A DNA stretch of 64,000 nucleotides from Tetragonia tetragonoides (GCA_038025085.1 CM076140.1:35113501-35177500); one strand, 5' to 3'; positions 23,864-36,251 are shown, numbered from the stretch's first letter. A program made the numbers and translations. The notes: generated by a model not told the origin, from the letters alone.

Positions 23864-26760
23864 ATGGTGACTTTTACAGGCGAAGAAGTTAACAACAGAA
23901 ATTATTTGTTCATCTCATCAAACAATGGAGGGAAAAAGACAAGACTACATGCTCGACGTCCTATGACATATGGGAACAAATCACCCATGTATACACCAGC
24001 TTATACTGATCCTTCTTGTTGGTCTCAAGAGAACACCAAAACTGGGGAGATTACTCTACTATGAACCCACCCAAGGGTTAGAAGAAGTAGCCAAAATTAT
24101 AGTCTATTGCATCATGACATAATATCCTTCGAGAAATCATGGGCCGATCTCAAATTTAGTGGAGAGTTTTCCTGTGTATACTTCACTCTTCCTCTATGAC
24201 AAATGCCCCAATATTATAAAGACATTGTGTGAATTTTGGTGCCCTAAGACAAATACTTTGCACACCACGAAAGGATAAGTATCCATTGCACTATATAACA
24301 TCTATGCACTTATCGAACTGCCTCTTTCAGGATTTTTCTATGATGAAGTTGTTCCCACAATTAAAGAGTTCAATTCAAGTACAACTTGACAAAGCTGCAA
24401 GAACTTATTTGCTGCATACCATAAGCTTATGCAGGATTATGGAAACATACCGACTATCGAGAACTGGATGAGATTCTGGTTTCGTGGCAAAGAGAAATAC
24501 TATGTATCGAAAAAGCCTCACGAGAAAAATTATGTACCCATACCTTGCGAGAATCCTTATGCCCTTTTTAAAGAAGGTTTTGAATGGGGAAAAACTCAAG
24601 CAATATTTGATGAATTGGGAATAGTTGCGGGCGAGCGGACTGAAACATATCTTGCAGCATTCATATCTTGTTGGCTTTGTACTTTTGCACTTCATGTGAG
24701 GGATGTGGGATGCATTCGACCCGGAACTTTCAAAATAGCATCCCAGATGGCTGTAGGTCAACCTTACTGCCTCTCAAGTGCAATTCTTGCAAGCATCTAT
24801 GATGGCTTACATAATGTGTCCAGGTCTCCTAATCCTGGAAAGAGTGGCGGCAATTTTCCAGTTCACATTGGCTATGCATGGGTAGCTAAGTATTTCAACA
24901 CATACAATGCATTAGAGGAACCCCAATCACGTTGCAGCATGGTCAAGTTTTCTGGGCTAGGTCAAGCAAAATCATTTGAAGAAGACAAAGCTTGTACATT
25001 CATCACTTCTGGAGAAAACTTTTTGTGGCATGCATTAATTAGCTCCAAAGGCAAGGAAACATTGGTGGATGACGGACTTTTAAGATGTGGAGACTTTACC
25101 TATTTTGCAAGCATACGGTCAAGTATTCTTACATTTCGATGCGAAGACAATTATGTCCTAGAGCATTATAGTCCTCACAGGTTTTCCCGACAATTTGGTT
25201 TCCATCAAGATAAGCCTGACGAACTAGACTTCAGCCAACTTCCGAGTCATAAAATGATCTTCCAAGTGCATCGATCGTGCGTGAGATACAAAACAAAGTC
25301 TAAGGTAGTAATTCCTGGCCGTTCCACTTCTCTAGCGCAACAAGTGACTTGCAGCTATAAAGATTGGTACCTTGAGACATTTCGCCCTCTCTCTCAAACC
25401 TCACTTAAGGAGGCTGCCAAAATGAAGTGATCTACTTCACCTCATGGAGATATCCCAAAAGATGACAACACCGCTCGCCCCGTGGTGAAATTAAAGCTTC
25501 TTCATCAAGGCAAACCTATAATCTCTCGTGCTACCGTTGTCAACAATCCCATTCCACATGCTGAGGTTGAAATATTATCTACAGTCACACCTGCCGTAAA
25601 AAGTAAGCAAAAGCTAAAATCGATCATTGTTTGTAGTTCCAATGTGCAGGATAAACATGAGAAGGTATCCAAGGACAATAAACCTCAACAAATAATTTTG
25701 GACGTGCCCCCAGTCGATTCTGAAAATATTATGGGCATCTTTCACTCGGATGATACTGCGGAGTGCACAGTAGTATCATCCTTTCATCTTTATCTTCTTT
25801 ATTTATCTGGTTTTTTTTTTAGAAGTGACCCAATAAGTTTCCTTGATTCTCTTTTGCAGGGTGAAAGTGGTGACATGAACAATATATCCATACCAGCGGA
25901 AGGATTTGACATGTATAGTCAAAATGAATTCATGATCAATGAGGTCTTTCTTGAGAATTCTAGAATTGGGGGATCAAGTCAAAACTTGCATACAGACATG
26001 TCTGATGCTGAATCTGCCCCTCAAGATTACATCATTGAGCCAAGGAAACAGTTTCCCTTAAGAAAAACCCCTCAAGAATACATCGTTGAGACAAGGCAAC
26101 TGCTTCCCTTAAGAAATGAGCCTGTGGAGGTCTCGGTTTTTTATGCAGCTAGCATTGTTAGGGATATTGATAAGAGTGTAGCAAAGTCGATGGGTAAATG
26201 TGTCCTCGAGAAGGTTTCTCGCACCCCCTTTGAGAAGTTACCTAACCTAAAGGTGAGTTTGATGTTATTTATGATACATTTACCAGTAGAGGCCTTGACC
26301 CCTCCCCTCTGCGGGAAAAGGTTGAAGCTATTATCCAACATGCAATTGACCATAAGGCATTGCGAGAGAGCAATTCAAACCGGGTAGCTGCAGAAGTTAA
26401 GGAAAACTGCTTAAAGGATGTCAAGACCAAACTTGATGAGGCCTCTAAATTGTATAACGTAGAGGTGGAACAACACTCGGTCCTCCAAAAGGAGTTGATG
26501 CAGGCAACTTCTAGATATGCAGAACTGCAATAGGAACTTGAAAGTTTAGCTACAAAGAAGCATAATTTGCAGGCTCAAGTGACCAGTAGTGACTTTTGGT
26601 CGCCAAAGCTCAAGAAAAGGCTGATGAGCTTCAAGGACAACTTGAAATTATCGAGACCACAGATGTATTGGATGAGCAAGCTAAAGAGAGGTTGACAGAG
26701 TCTGAAGCTCGGGCCGCAGAACTCCTCAAGGTACTGAACGCCTTCCAGTGGAACCCATGA
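23864..26760 (+). pseudogene. antisense plant mobile domain (PMD) gene in Tat element
   Basis: This gene runs opposite to gag-pol, between integrase and the 3' LTR. A start at 23864 (MVTFTGEEVNNRNYLF) opens a short frame to 24064. The conserved block ELPLSGFFYDEVVPTIKEF near 24310-24370 and the main PMD block 24429-25430 (ENWMRFWFRGKEKYY, AAFISCWLCTFAL, PGTFKIASQMAVGQPYCLSS) share one frame, split by a single TGA near 24388. The frame continues past another TGA at 25428-25430 as a polar tail to about 26250. It then shifts into a coiled-coil-like stretch (LREKVEAIIQHAIDHKAL, KLDEASKLYNVEVEQHSVL) ending at a TGA at 26758-26760. A good splice acceptor at about 25859 hints at an intron. PMD proteins (MAIN/MAIL family) are linked to gene silencing and occur in retrotransposons. 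As it stands this copy is broken. Confidence 0.75.
24429..25430 (+). CDS. largest intact PMD open frame (333 codons)
   Basis: This is the best preserved part of the antisense gene. It shows the aminotransferase-like/plant mobile domain pattern: a Trp-rich start, the AAFISCWLCTFAL helix, the block GTFKIASQMAVGQPYCLSS followed by LASIYDGL, the segment GYAWVAKYF, and a C-terminal HRFSRQFGFHQDKPDEL to YKDWYLETF. These last parts are typical of PMD proteins carried by Gypsy elements. The ATG at 24429 is probably internal, since homologous sequence continues upstream. A 1-kb frame this well kept in an otherwise broken element is notable. Confidence 0.8.
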   Translation: MQDYGNIPTIENWMRFWFRGKEKYYVSKKPHEKNYVPIPCENPYALFKEGFEWGKTQAIFDELGIVAGERTETYLAAFISCWLCTFALHVRDVGCIRPGTFKIASQMAVGQPYCLSSAILASIYDGLHNVSRSPNPGKSGGNFPVHIGYAWVAKYFNTYNALEEPQSRCSMVKFSGLGQAKSFEEDKACTFITSGENFLWHALISSKGKETLVDDGLLRCGDFTYFASIRSSILTFRCEDNYVLEHYSPHRFSRQFGFHQDKPDELDFSQLPSHKMIFQVHRSCVRYKTKSKVVIPGRSTSLAQQVTCSYKDWYLETFRPLSQTSLKEAAKMK

Positions 26761-27175
26761 TGTAGCTTACCTTAATTTGCAGGATTTTTTTTGTCGTTTT
26801 CTTTCAAGGACTTTGTTTCCCTTTCATGGATTTCATTTCTGTAATCATACTTCTTCAGGTTGCTGAATAATATGCAACTCTTTTTATTTCATACCATATC
26901 TCGAGCATGATTTTTTTTTGTTTGGTGTGGTTGGACTTGTATAAAATGGTTTATCCAAGCTACCTACGTATCCATAAAGTGCTGAATGTACCTTATAAGA
27001 TCAAACCAACGTAGTTCCAATAAAGAGAACATGAATTTATTTATTTGTTTGGTCGTTCACAGTTTATACTCTTGCGGGCCAGGAGTAGTACAAAGGTGAT
27101 GAGTTTTTTTTTTTTTGGTATGCAGTTTAGACTCTTGCTTAGGAGTTTACATTTGATCAACTAGAGAGCCTACAT

Positions 27176-28300
27176 TCAAGCGTAGTATCGCTTCAAAAAC
27201 TTTCCATTGATCGGACCAACTCGAACTCTTTTTTCATCCACAATCCTATATGCGTCATTTGTATAGACTTGTTGCACCACATAAGGACCATCCCACTTGG
27301 AGGTAAACTTGCTGCCTATTTTGCGATTGGTGATGATCGGCCTCCTTACCGCCAGAACTAAGTCACCTTCTTGAAAGGATCGTGGCTTCACTTTCTTGTT
27401 GAATGCCCGAGACAAACGAGCTTGATAACACTGCAACTTTTGTTGAGCATCTAGTCTTTTTTCGTCAAGTGCCTCGAATTCAGCTAGGCACAGATTGTCA
27501 TTTTCATCTTCTGTAAGACCTTCTTGAATGGCGATCCTCAAGGATGGAATTTGAATTTCTAGCGGCAAAATAGCTTCAACTCCATAAATCAGAGCGTACG
27601 AAGTTGACTGTGTTGGAGTCTTATAGGTGGTTCGGTATGCCCACAATGCTTCTCCAACCTTGTCATTCCAATCTCTTTTTAATTTACTAACCACCTTGCT
27701 AAGCAAATTGCAAAGAGTCTTGTTGAATGCTTCGGCAAGACCATTCGCAGGTGGATTGTATATAGATGACTTACGCTGCGTAAATTTGAACTTTCCACAC
27801 AGACTTGTGATTAGAGAATTGACAAATGGTGTGCCATTATCTGTTATGATGTAACGAGGTACACCATAGAGATATATGATATGAGCCTTGATGAAGTCCG
27901 CCACATTTTCCTTCTTGACTTCTCGAAGTGCAACAGCCTCCGTCCACTTTGAAAAATAGTCAGTTGCTGCTAAGATATATGCATGACCGTCTGATGACTT
28001 CGGCGTGATAGGCCCAACAACATCTAATCCCCAAGTTTCGAAAGGCCAAGATGACACAGTCGGATGTAGAGGCTTTGGAGGTTTGTGAATGAAGTTTGCA
28101 TGAAACTGACATTTTGAACATTGTTTTGCATACTCCATGCAGTCTTGCACCATCGTTGGCCAATAATAGCCCATCCTTTTGATAGGATCATAAAGTTTTG
28201 GACCGGACTGGTGAGCCCCACATATGCCCGAATGAGCATCTTCCATTGATTGTGCTGCTTCTCCTTCACCTAAACAACGCATCCATAGTCCATGAAACAA
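27176..28300 (-). pseudogene. Gypsy integrase
   Basis: The 374-codon frame holds the HHCC zinc-binding domain (HSGICGAHQSGPKLYDPIKR to CSKCQFH), then the core with LDVVGPITP, ITDNGTPF and NPPANGLAEAFNKTL, giving the D, D and E triad. The C-terminal region contains FQEGDLVLAVRRP and KWDGPYVVQQVY, the GPY-type segment found in many Ty3/Gypsy integrases. It ends at FLKRYYA. This is the longest uninterrupted pol part. The junction with the upstream RNase H is frame-shifted around 28300-28560. Confidence 0.94.
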
Positions 28301-29516
28301 TCGTCGATAGAGTGTCCCTTTATAAAGGAAAAACCGAGATGCGCGCCATCAAACTTTCATCTTATGCCTTGGATCATCCGGAAGCTTCTTGTGCTCTAAA
28401 TAATCAATAAGTGGTTGACGCCAATCTTCTTTATCGATTACACTTACTGAGATAGCATTGGATTCCTCCACATCTTCGATTTCCAGTCGAGGCACAACCC
28501 GTCGATTGCATATTGGGACCGATATAGCTTCATTTGCCCCCAGTGCTAAAGTAGCTGCAAGGTTAGCTAACCGCGTCAGCCATCTTATTGGCACTCCTAG
28601 GAACGTGTCCCAAATTGACGGTCTGGAGCTTATTGAGCAAACTAGATGCATACTTATGTAATGGAAGCAAATCATCTTTCTTGACTTCGTACTCTTCTAG
28701 GAGCTGTTTGATCACCAACTGAGAGTCTCCATATATATCAATGTCATTAACACCCATTTCAATTGCCATTTGAAGGCCCAGAATCAAAGCTTGGTACTCA
28801 GCAGTGTTATTGGAGCAAAATTGAGTGAGTGCGAATGAATAAGGGAGAATATGCTTCTCGGTGGAGACAAAAATGACTCCCGCTCCTGCACCATCTTTAC
28901 GTGCCGCGCCATCAAAGTACACTTGCCATGGTGGCAGGATTTCAATGAAGAATACATCTTCTCCGGGTAGGTCATCACGAAGCTCCCATTTAGCCGGAAT
29001 TGGGTGATCGGCCAAGAAGTCGGCCAATGCTGGTCCTTTAACTGCCTTTTGTAGCACATAGACAATGTCATGTTGCTCTATAGGCACTGCCCGTTTAGCA
29101 AGTCTTCCATACAAGACAAGTCTTGAGGAAATATACTTGATGGGATCGGCCTTTGAGATTACTCGCACAGTGTGTGCCTGAAAGTAACGTCTTAGCTTCG
29201 GGATAGAGAAGACTAGAGCCAAATAAACCTTTTCAATCGGAGAGTAATTTAGTTCAGCTCCAACAAGGGTGCGACTCAGATAGTAGAGTACTTTTTCCTT
29301 CTTTTCTTCATTCTCTTGAGCGCACAAAGCACCTAGTGAATTTTCCTGTGCAGACACATATAAAATTAATGGCTTTCTAGAGATCGGAGCTCCCAAAACT
29401 GGTGGATGTGACAAGTATTTCTTGATGCTATCAAAGGCATTTTGGCATGACTTATCCCACTCAAAAGGACTGTCTTTCTTCATGAGGTGACTGAAAGGGT
29501 GACACCGCCCCGCCAA
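28301..29516 (-). pseudogene. Gypsy dual RNase H region
   Basis: From 29516 leftward, the RT-connected RNase H region appears first (PFEWDKSCQNAFDSIKKYL, ILYVSAQENSLGALCAQEN, YYLSRTLVGAELNYSPIEK). It is followed by an archaeal-type RNase H with its own acidic residues in YFDGAARKDGAGAGVIFVS, NNTAEYQALILGLQMA, GDSQLVIKQLLEEYEVK and SANKMADAVS. A second RNase H of this kind marks the Tat lineage. A separate frame at 28675-28349 carries the continuation toward integrase. Confidence 0.92.
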
Positions 29517-29580
29517 GTTTGAGATGAATCATCTAATGTAAGCGAGACGACCCAATGTAAGCGAGACGACCCTGCAGGCT

Positions 29581-30367
29581 TCAAAGCTCTTTTAAGTTCC
29601 TCGGGGGAGGCATGTTTTGAATTTCCTCGATCTTGGATTGGTCAATTTCGATGCCTTTGTGCCGAACAATGAAGCCTAGGAACTTTCCGGAGGTGACGCC
29701 GAAGGCACACTTCAATGGATTCATCTTGAGTTGATTCTCCCTTAACCTTTCAAAAACCTTACGCAGGTCGCGAAGATGATCTGACCTCTTTTTTGACTTG
29801 ACCACAACGTCATCTACATAGCATTCAATTGTGTTATGCATCATCTCGTCAAAAATTGTTTGCATGGCACGTTGGTAAGTGGCTCCTGCATTTTTCAGCC
29901 CTAAGGGCATGACAGTTTAGCAGAATATGCCTTTTGGTGTACAAAAATCAGTTACTTCTTCATCGTCTGGTGCCATTTTGATCTGATTGTATCCAGCAGT
30001 ACAATCCATGAAAGATAAGGCTTCATGCCCAGTGGTAGCGTCGATCATGAGTTCCGTCACAAGTAATGGAAAATCATCTTTGGGACAAGCTTCATTCAAG
30101 TCTCTGAAGTCTACACAGACTCGAAGTTGTCCATTCTTCTTTCGCACTGGGTTAATATTTGCAATCCAAGTAGGATACATACTTTACCTCCCAAATAAAT
30201 CCTGCATCGATTAACTTATTAACCTCTGTTTCAATTTCTGGGATCAACTCTGGGCGAAAACGCCATCTTGGTTGCTTCTTTGGAGTGATTTCCTTCCTTA
30301 TTGCAAGTCGGTGCACTGCAACCTTAGAATCTAAGCCTGGTATTTCCTTATAACTCCATGCGAACAC
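29581..30367 (-). pseudogene. Gypsy reverse transcriptase
   Basis: Three adjacent frames hold the RT: 30367-30152 (FRPELIPEIETEVNKLIDAG), 30180-29917 (KKNGQLRVCVDFRDLNEACP, MDCTAGYNQIKMAPDDEEV) and 29910-29581 (MPLGLKNAGATYQRAMQTIF). The catalytic box is IECYVDDVVVKSKKRSDHL, so YVDD is present. A TAA falls between the second and third pieces, just before the conserved MPLGLKNAGATYQ block, and a frameshift separates the first two. A short direct repeat GTAAGCGAGACGACCC occurs twice near 29537-29572. Confidence 0.93.
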
Positions 30368-30462
30368 ATCTTTGTATTTTGAGAGTATCTTAGCATACTC
30401 TTTCTCTTCTTCGGAAGTGAGTAAGGCGCTAACATATATACGTCGTGGTTCCTCAAGAGTCC

Positions 30463-32069
30463 CTAGATCAATTCTTTGAGCTCGTCAACAGTAGCTTGCC
30501 CCCCGTCTTCAAGGGCATGCGGGGTCTCACCCATCTTAACCTCTACATCTGAGTCTGAATCCTCTTTGATGGTGATATGGTTAGGCGAACACACAAACTT
30601 ATCTTTCTCGTCATTTGCACTCGTCATAGAAAGTCCCTTCTGGTTAGTGAGTACTATTGTTTGCCTTTTGGCACGCAATGAATCACTTGTCTTTACGTCT
30701 AAAGTGGAAAGACGCTTCATGCGAGATGTGATGTTACTCTTAACATCCTTATACGATGACACTTCCTCTAATGTCGATTCGATACGATCTTTCCTCTTCA
30801 CTTGCCGCTTGGTGGTCAATGTGCCTCCTAACCGGTTAAAGATTGTGGACTTTGATTGCCGGATGGAATTTTGCTCAAGATTTCTGTTTGAGGGACGAAC
30901 ACTAAGTCGATGAAACACTGGTGTCTTTGAGTGGGAGTTGTTGTCAAGTCCATCAATCTCAATAGACGAATTGTCACACCCTCCAAGCCGACTAAACACA
31001 GAGCGTGGCGTTTTTGGCGGCTGTATGCGATCAAATGCAGATGCTCTATCCCTAGAGGAAGGATCTTCCCTTTTGACTTCTTCTTCCTCTATCACAGAAA
31101 TTTATTGAGATGAAGTATGATTCTTGCGATGACTAGAGATCTTAATTGGCAAAGATGGTGAAAAACCAAGGCCAAGTCTAGATGTATTGATCTTTTCTCC
31201 TTGTTGTTGCAGCTTCCTTTGAGTCTCATTGATACCATAGGTTTTAGCCTCCGTTAACTTTCCCAAAGATGTCGGATTATTGAAGTCATATCCCGCCTTA
31301 GTCATGAGCTTGGAAGCATTCGGGCTAAAATTTTCTTTGCTCTTCTGATTTATTGTCGAACTTTCTCCACTGGTGGATGGTTGAGAAGCTTCTGTAAACC
31401 CCAAAAGTGCAGGTGTGAAGATCTTATGAAAATTTGAATTAATTAACGGAAGAGTACCATTTTCCTTCACTGTTTGGAGATTTGAGTCATCTATCTTTTT
31501 GTTGCTTTTATCCCCATTTTCCTCTATTACGCATGTAGTAAAAGGAGACTCACCTTCCTTCCTCCGAGACTTAGGAATGTAGCGCAACACCGGTTTTGAA
31601 GTCAGCATCTCAGAATTTATGTGTTTACTCGACTGAGCAACCTTCATTGATCCCAGTTTGACCATCTCACTCCTATGTTTAATGTTTTGGTCGTTTTCCA
31701 AAGATACATCAGCGATCTCCTTCGAATCTCCGTTTTTAATTGATGGGATTGTACATGGAAGAGCCTCGACTGGTGCCTTTCCTCCATCAAAGACTTTGGC
31801 ATCTGCAAAATGAGATTTTGCTTCGTGAATGGGTTAACATCTCCATTTATCTTTCGTTCTCCATCTTGGTAGTACTTCAAGCATTGGTGCAAGGTTGATG
31901 CGACCATTCCATTATCATGAACCCATGGCCTCCTTAGTAGCAATCTATAAGATGTTCTTGAGTTTATTACATGGAAAAGTGTAGATGATGAGACATCGCC
32001 GATGGTTAGTTGAACTCGGATTATACCAATTGGTCGTTGTCTGCCTTGATCAAATCCTTGGATTGTCAA
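30463..32069 (-). pseudogene. Gypsy protease C-terminal part and linker
   Basis: The frame at 32069-31644 continues the retropepsin fold with FHVINSRTSYRLLLRRPWVH, a typical Tat protease C-terminal block. The frames 31701-31102 and 31095-30463 are polar and low in recognisable structure, with an acidic run (EDSDSDVEVKMGETPHALED) near the end. Tat elements usually carry such a long linker between protease and reverse transcriptase. I assign no specific function to it. Confidence 0.75.
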
Positions 32070-32109
32070 CCCACTTTGGATAACTCTTCTACCAAAATGC
32101 CAAGCTTAT

Positions 32110-34835
32110 TCATGGTGGATTTGGCATAATGTTAACTGTAGACCCTCCATCCACTAGCATCCGGTTTATCTTTTGTCCACGAATAAATCCAGAGACATAC
32201 AATGGACGATTGTGAGGTTTAGACCCTAGCAATAGATCTTCATCCCTAAAGACCAATGATGCGTGACAACTGCAAGTAGAACTTTTCTCAGAACCTTCTT
32301 CAAGAGCTTTATCCTTAAGTTTTCCTTCGAATAATTCGGGATGAGAGAGAGCAATGGCCATAAATTGGCGTGTTTCTTCTGGAAGATGCATGGTCTGGCG
32401 CCATCCCATGCGACTAGGTAGAGATTCCAACACGGCAAGAATCTTGGCATCCCTTTGTGGATTAAATCCGTACTTTGAGACAATAGGCGAAACTTCTTTT
32501 TATCCTGTATGCTCTATATCTTCTTCTTTTTCTGAAATAGAAACAGTGTTCACAGCTACTACGTCAAGGTACTCTTTAGGGAAGAATTCATCAAAAGTGA
32601 TAGGAGTAGGAAGTTCTTGCTTCATCAATTCCGCAGGCCAGACTCTTGATTTTGGATTCTTGGCCTTCTCCGCTATCTTTTTTGGACGTCGTGAGTTCTT
32701 CTTTGTTCTACTCTCCTTTGCCTCCTGACGATGCACTTGTGGTTGGTGGTGAAGCTGGGATTGTCTCCTTGGCTTCTTTCTTGTTACAAGGGTCCAACCC
32801 TCACCGTCATCACGACAAACATCATCTTTTAGTTCATCAAAACGAATCTTAGGGATTTTCTGGACAGCTACAGGATCAAAATTTCCGAACTGGATCATTT
32901 GGTATCGATCACCCTCAACATGAGTATAAATTGCTTGTGCCAATATAGGCTTAAACTGGATAGATGTATGGTTGGATTTTACAAAGTCTTCCAAATTCAA
33001 CAAAATCTTCCCGTCTCTAGCCAGCTGCATGATACGTTCTTTGAGTGTTATACACTTTTCCAGAGGATGACTGGCAACTCTATGATATCTGCAATACCTC
33101 GGGTCAGTAGTTCTACCGGCTTCTTCTGGACACTTTGATATTGGCAATTCAATTACTCCCTTATCAAGTAGATCATCTAACATTCCTAGAAGATCGGAAT
33201 CAGGAAAGGAATACTTCTTCTCCTGCAGTTCTTTTAGAGTAGGCCGAGTATTGAATGTTTTCCTCGGACCATATGCTTTCTTTCCCTCGATCTTCGGTTT
33301 GGCAGAAATCTTGACTGGATTAGAGGACTCCTTGGTTGAACTCTTTGGCTGAACTCTTTGGCTGAACTCTTTGGCTTGTCTGACTTTTTGTACTCCTTTT
33401 TATCATTCCTTGCATCTGACGAGTATGTTTGCTCATTGCGACTAGCAACTGTGAGCTCCATGTCATGTTCTCTTGTTGCGAGTTCCTGAAAAGTCTTTGG
33501 CTTGATACCTTGCAGTATATACCGTAGGTCCCAATCCATGCCTTGAATACACATTCCCACCGCCGAGATTTCAGATAGACGATCTGTGCACTCCAAACTT
33601 AACGCACGCCAACGACCAATATATTCAATGACGGCCTCACCTTTCCATTGCTTTGTATTGGTAAGTTCGAGCATGCTTACCGTTCCCCGGGTACTATAGA
33701 AACGGTTGAGGAATTCACCCTCCATCTGTTCCCGACTGTTGATAGACTCAGGCTTCAAATCGGTGTACCAATCCAAGGCATTTCCCTTTAGAGAGTGAAC
33801 AAACTATTTGACTAACAAGTCATCCTCGGTGCCGGCATTATTGTAAGTCTCGATAAAATGCGCAACATGTTGTTTGGGATTTCCTTTTCCATCGAATTGC
33901 TGAAATTTTGGAGGTTGGTATCCTGCAGGCATCCTCATGTTATCAATCTTTTTAGTGTAAGGCTTGATGTAAAAGTGATTGTCGAGGGATCCTTCTCTAA
34001 GTTGAGCCTTGACATCACTAGCAATCAATTCTTGGATTTGTTGGACAGAAACAGAACCTGTGCCAAACTCGTGCTTAGACTTTTCACTTTTCTTTGATTT
34101 GACGGATGCAGAATCCGAATCACTTTCATCGCTGGATTCTCCTTTCTCGGGGCGTTTTTCCAACTTCTTTGTCAGCCTGGCGATTTGCTTATCCTTTTCT
34201 TCACTGTCCTTTGAGAGTTTTTCAACAAATTGTCGCATCTCGGCCAGTTGTTCTTCAAGCGTTTTTGTTTCAGTCGCTATGACATTTGCAGTGAAGGAGT
34301 AGCAAGACTCATCTAGCTCTTGTAGATATCATTCGACTGGCGAAGAAGGAGATGATCCGCTACTTTCAAAGTCACCTTCCAGATTACGAAACTCAAAGAG
34401 CTTCTGCAGAGATTGTGCAATTGGAGAAGAAGGAGATGCACCACCACTTGCAAAGTCATCCCGCGGGTTGCAGAACTCAGGCTGCAACTGCATAGGTTCT
34501 CCAAGAGAAAGGGGAGGAGATGATTCACTGATAGATAAGCCATCCTCCATTCCGCCAAATGGCTCAAAAGCGAGATTGGTATGAATTTTAACAGGAGTCT
34601 TCATCCTCAAATCTGGTGATAAATAGACTTGGTTCGGCTTAGCTGTAGGGAAACTACCGAACACAGGATACTCTTGAGCATTCCTCCTGTCAGGTGGGTT
34701 GGACAATTGACTTGCAGCAGCACCAGCAAAGTTTCTCGCCATGCTCCTAGTGATGGCACCAGCTCTGTGGACAGATCCTTGAGAAGTGGATTTTGCAAGC
34801 TTGTTCACAGCAGATGCAGCTTTCTTTGGGGCCAT
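32110..34835 (-). pseudogene. Gypsy gag and protease start
   Basis: Gag begins at 34835 (MAPKKAASAVNKLAKSTSQG), and 34835-33234 is a single frame broken by a TGA at about 34329-34331 and a TAG at about 33804-33806. It includes PAGYQPPKFQQFDGKGNPKQ, DWYTDLKPESINSREQMEGE and FQELATREHDMEL, the retrotransposon gag signature. The frame 33183-32500 has the gag C-terminal YCRYHRVASHPLEKC block. The frame 32433-32110 holds the protease active site in LVDGGSTVNIMP. The gag stops look like single-base changes from arginine or glutamine codons. Confidence 0.88.
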
Positions 34836-34922
34836 TTTTTGCTTGAATGAATTTGATGATTTGAACTTTGTAGAGATAAAGATGAGGGGTAGAGATAAGT
34901 CCCACCGAGCGTGCCAAAAATT

Positions 34923-36251
34923 TGTAAACACAAATTTCGTATCTGAAAAAAAAAAGAGAGACAAAATAGAGGAACAAATATTCAATTTATATTTAAACTT
35001 GAATTTGGGTTACAAACTCTATTTCAATCCCCTGATTAAATCTCTACTTGAACTTGAACTTTTGATGAATCACCAACTGACTGCAGATCACGAATCACCG
35101 ATTGAATTTGTTGAATCAAGGGCCATTGGCTTGATCTCGATTAGTTGGCTTGTTTCTCTAGAGTTGACTGAAGGGCTTGAAAGCTTTAATTTTCTTCCAG
35201 AGTTGCAGGTTTAAAGATGGCAGAGAGAAATCGGCATCTCCTTAACTGACTTTCTCAACCCCTTCAAATGAACCTGATACTCTCTAAAAATTTGTAAACA
35301 CAAATTTCGTATCTGAAAAATAAACAGAGACAAAATAGAGAAACAAATATTCAATTTATATTTAAACTTGAATAACTTGAACTTTTGATGAATCACGAAC
35401 TGACTGCAGATCGCGAATCACCGATTGAATTTGTTAAATCGAGGGCCACTGGCTTGATCTAGATTAGTTGGCTTGTTTCTCGGAGTTGACTGAAGGGCTT
35501 TAAAGCTTTAATCTTCTTCCAGAGTTGCAGGTTTAAAGATGGCAGAGAGAAATCGGCAGAGTCTCCTTATCTGACTTTCTCAACCCCTTCAAATAAACCT
35601 GATACTCTCTAAAAATTTGTAAACAATTTCATATCTGAAAAATAAACAGACACAAAATAGAGAAACAAATATTCAATTTATATTTAAACTTGAATTTGGG
35701 TTACAAACTCTATTTCAATCCCCTGATTAAATCTCTACTTGAACTTGAACTTTTGATGAATCACGAACTGACTGCAGATCACGAATCACCAATTGAATTT
35801 GTTGAATCGAGGGCCACTGGCTTGATCTCGATTAGTTGGCTTGTGTCTCCAAAGTTGACTGAAGGGCTTGAAAGTTTTAATCTTCTTCCAGAGTTGCAGG
35901 TTTAAAGATGGCAGAGTCTCATTATCTGACTTTCTCAACCCCTTCAAATGAACCTGATACTCTCTATTTATAGAGAGAGAGAGAGTGCTAATCCCTAAGT
36001 CTTTCTTCTTGGGCTTGTAATCATAGGCTTATTTGGAGACTTGGTAGTCCTAACTCATATTTAATTATTTAAAGCCACTTATGACAACTTAACTGGGTCA
36101 CTTTAATTAATGAATGAATAAGCCATCTGGACTCAACCTAACATTAAATAATTAAATTGATATTTTAATATTGACAATTTATTTAGTCAATAATTTGACT
36201 TTGACCCAATGTTTCATACGTGGCACAAATTATATTTTTCAAGTGCGTACA
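34923..36251 (-). repeat. 5' LTR with triplicated R-U5-like segment
   Basis: The right LTR is about twice as long as the left because its promoter-distal part is repeated: units 34923-35292, 35293-35617 and the full-length copy 35618-36251. Each unit starts TGTAAACA on the plus strand. The first two stop at GATACTCTCTA, right at the TATA box, and are joined through AAAAATTT, the same bases that lie between LTR and primer-binding region. Only the outermost copy retains the TATA box and U3. Confidence 0.9.

Larger units (their letters stand above)
21258..36251 (-). mobile_element. Tat-type Ty3/Gypsy retrotransposon, 15 kb
   Basis: A perfect 5-bp duplication cagac (21253-21257 and 36252-36256) brackets the element, with LTRs at 21258-21924 and 34923-36251. 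Read on the minus strand the order is gag, protease, linker, reverse transcriptase, RNase H, a second archaeal-type RNase H, integrase, then a 5.2-kb region before the 3' LTR. The second RNase H and the long post-integrase region are Tat-lineage features. The purine tract GGGGGGGCAATT on the minus strand abuts the 3' LTR. Sequence next to the 5' LTR (TTTGGCACGCTCGGTGGGAC) is the presumed primer-binding region. All coding parts carry stops or shifts, so it is no longer autonomous. Confidence 0.93.

Noticed and set aside
27627..27854. Plus-strand frames opposite Gypsy integrase, RNase H and gag
   Set aside because: Shadows of the minus-strand pol; no independent signal, unlike the PMD gene.
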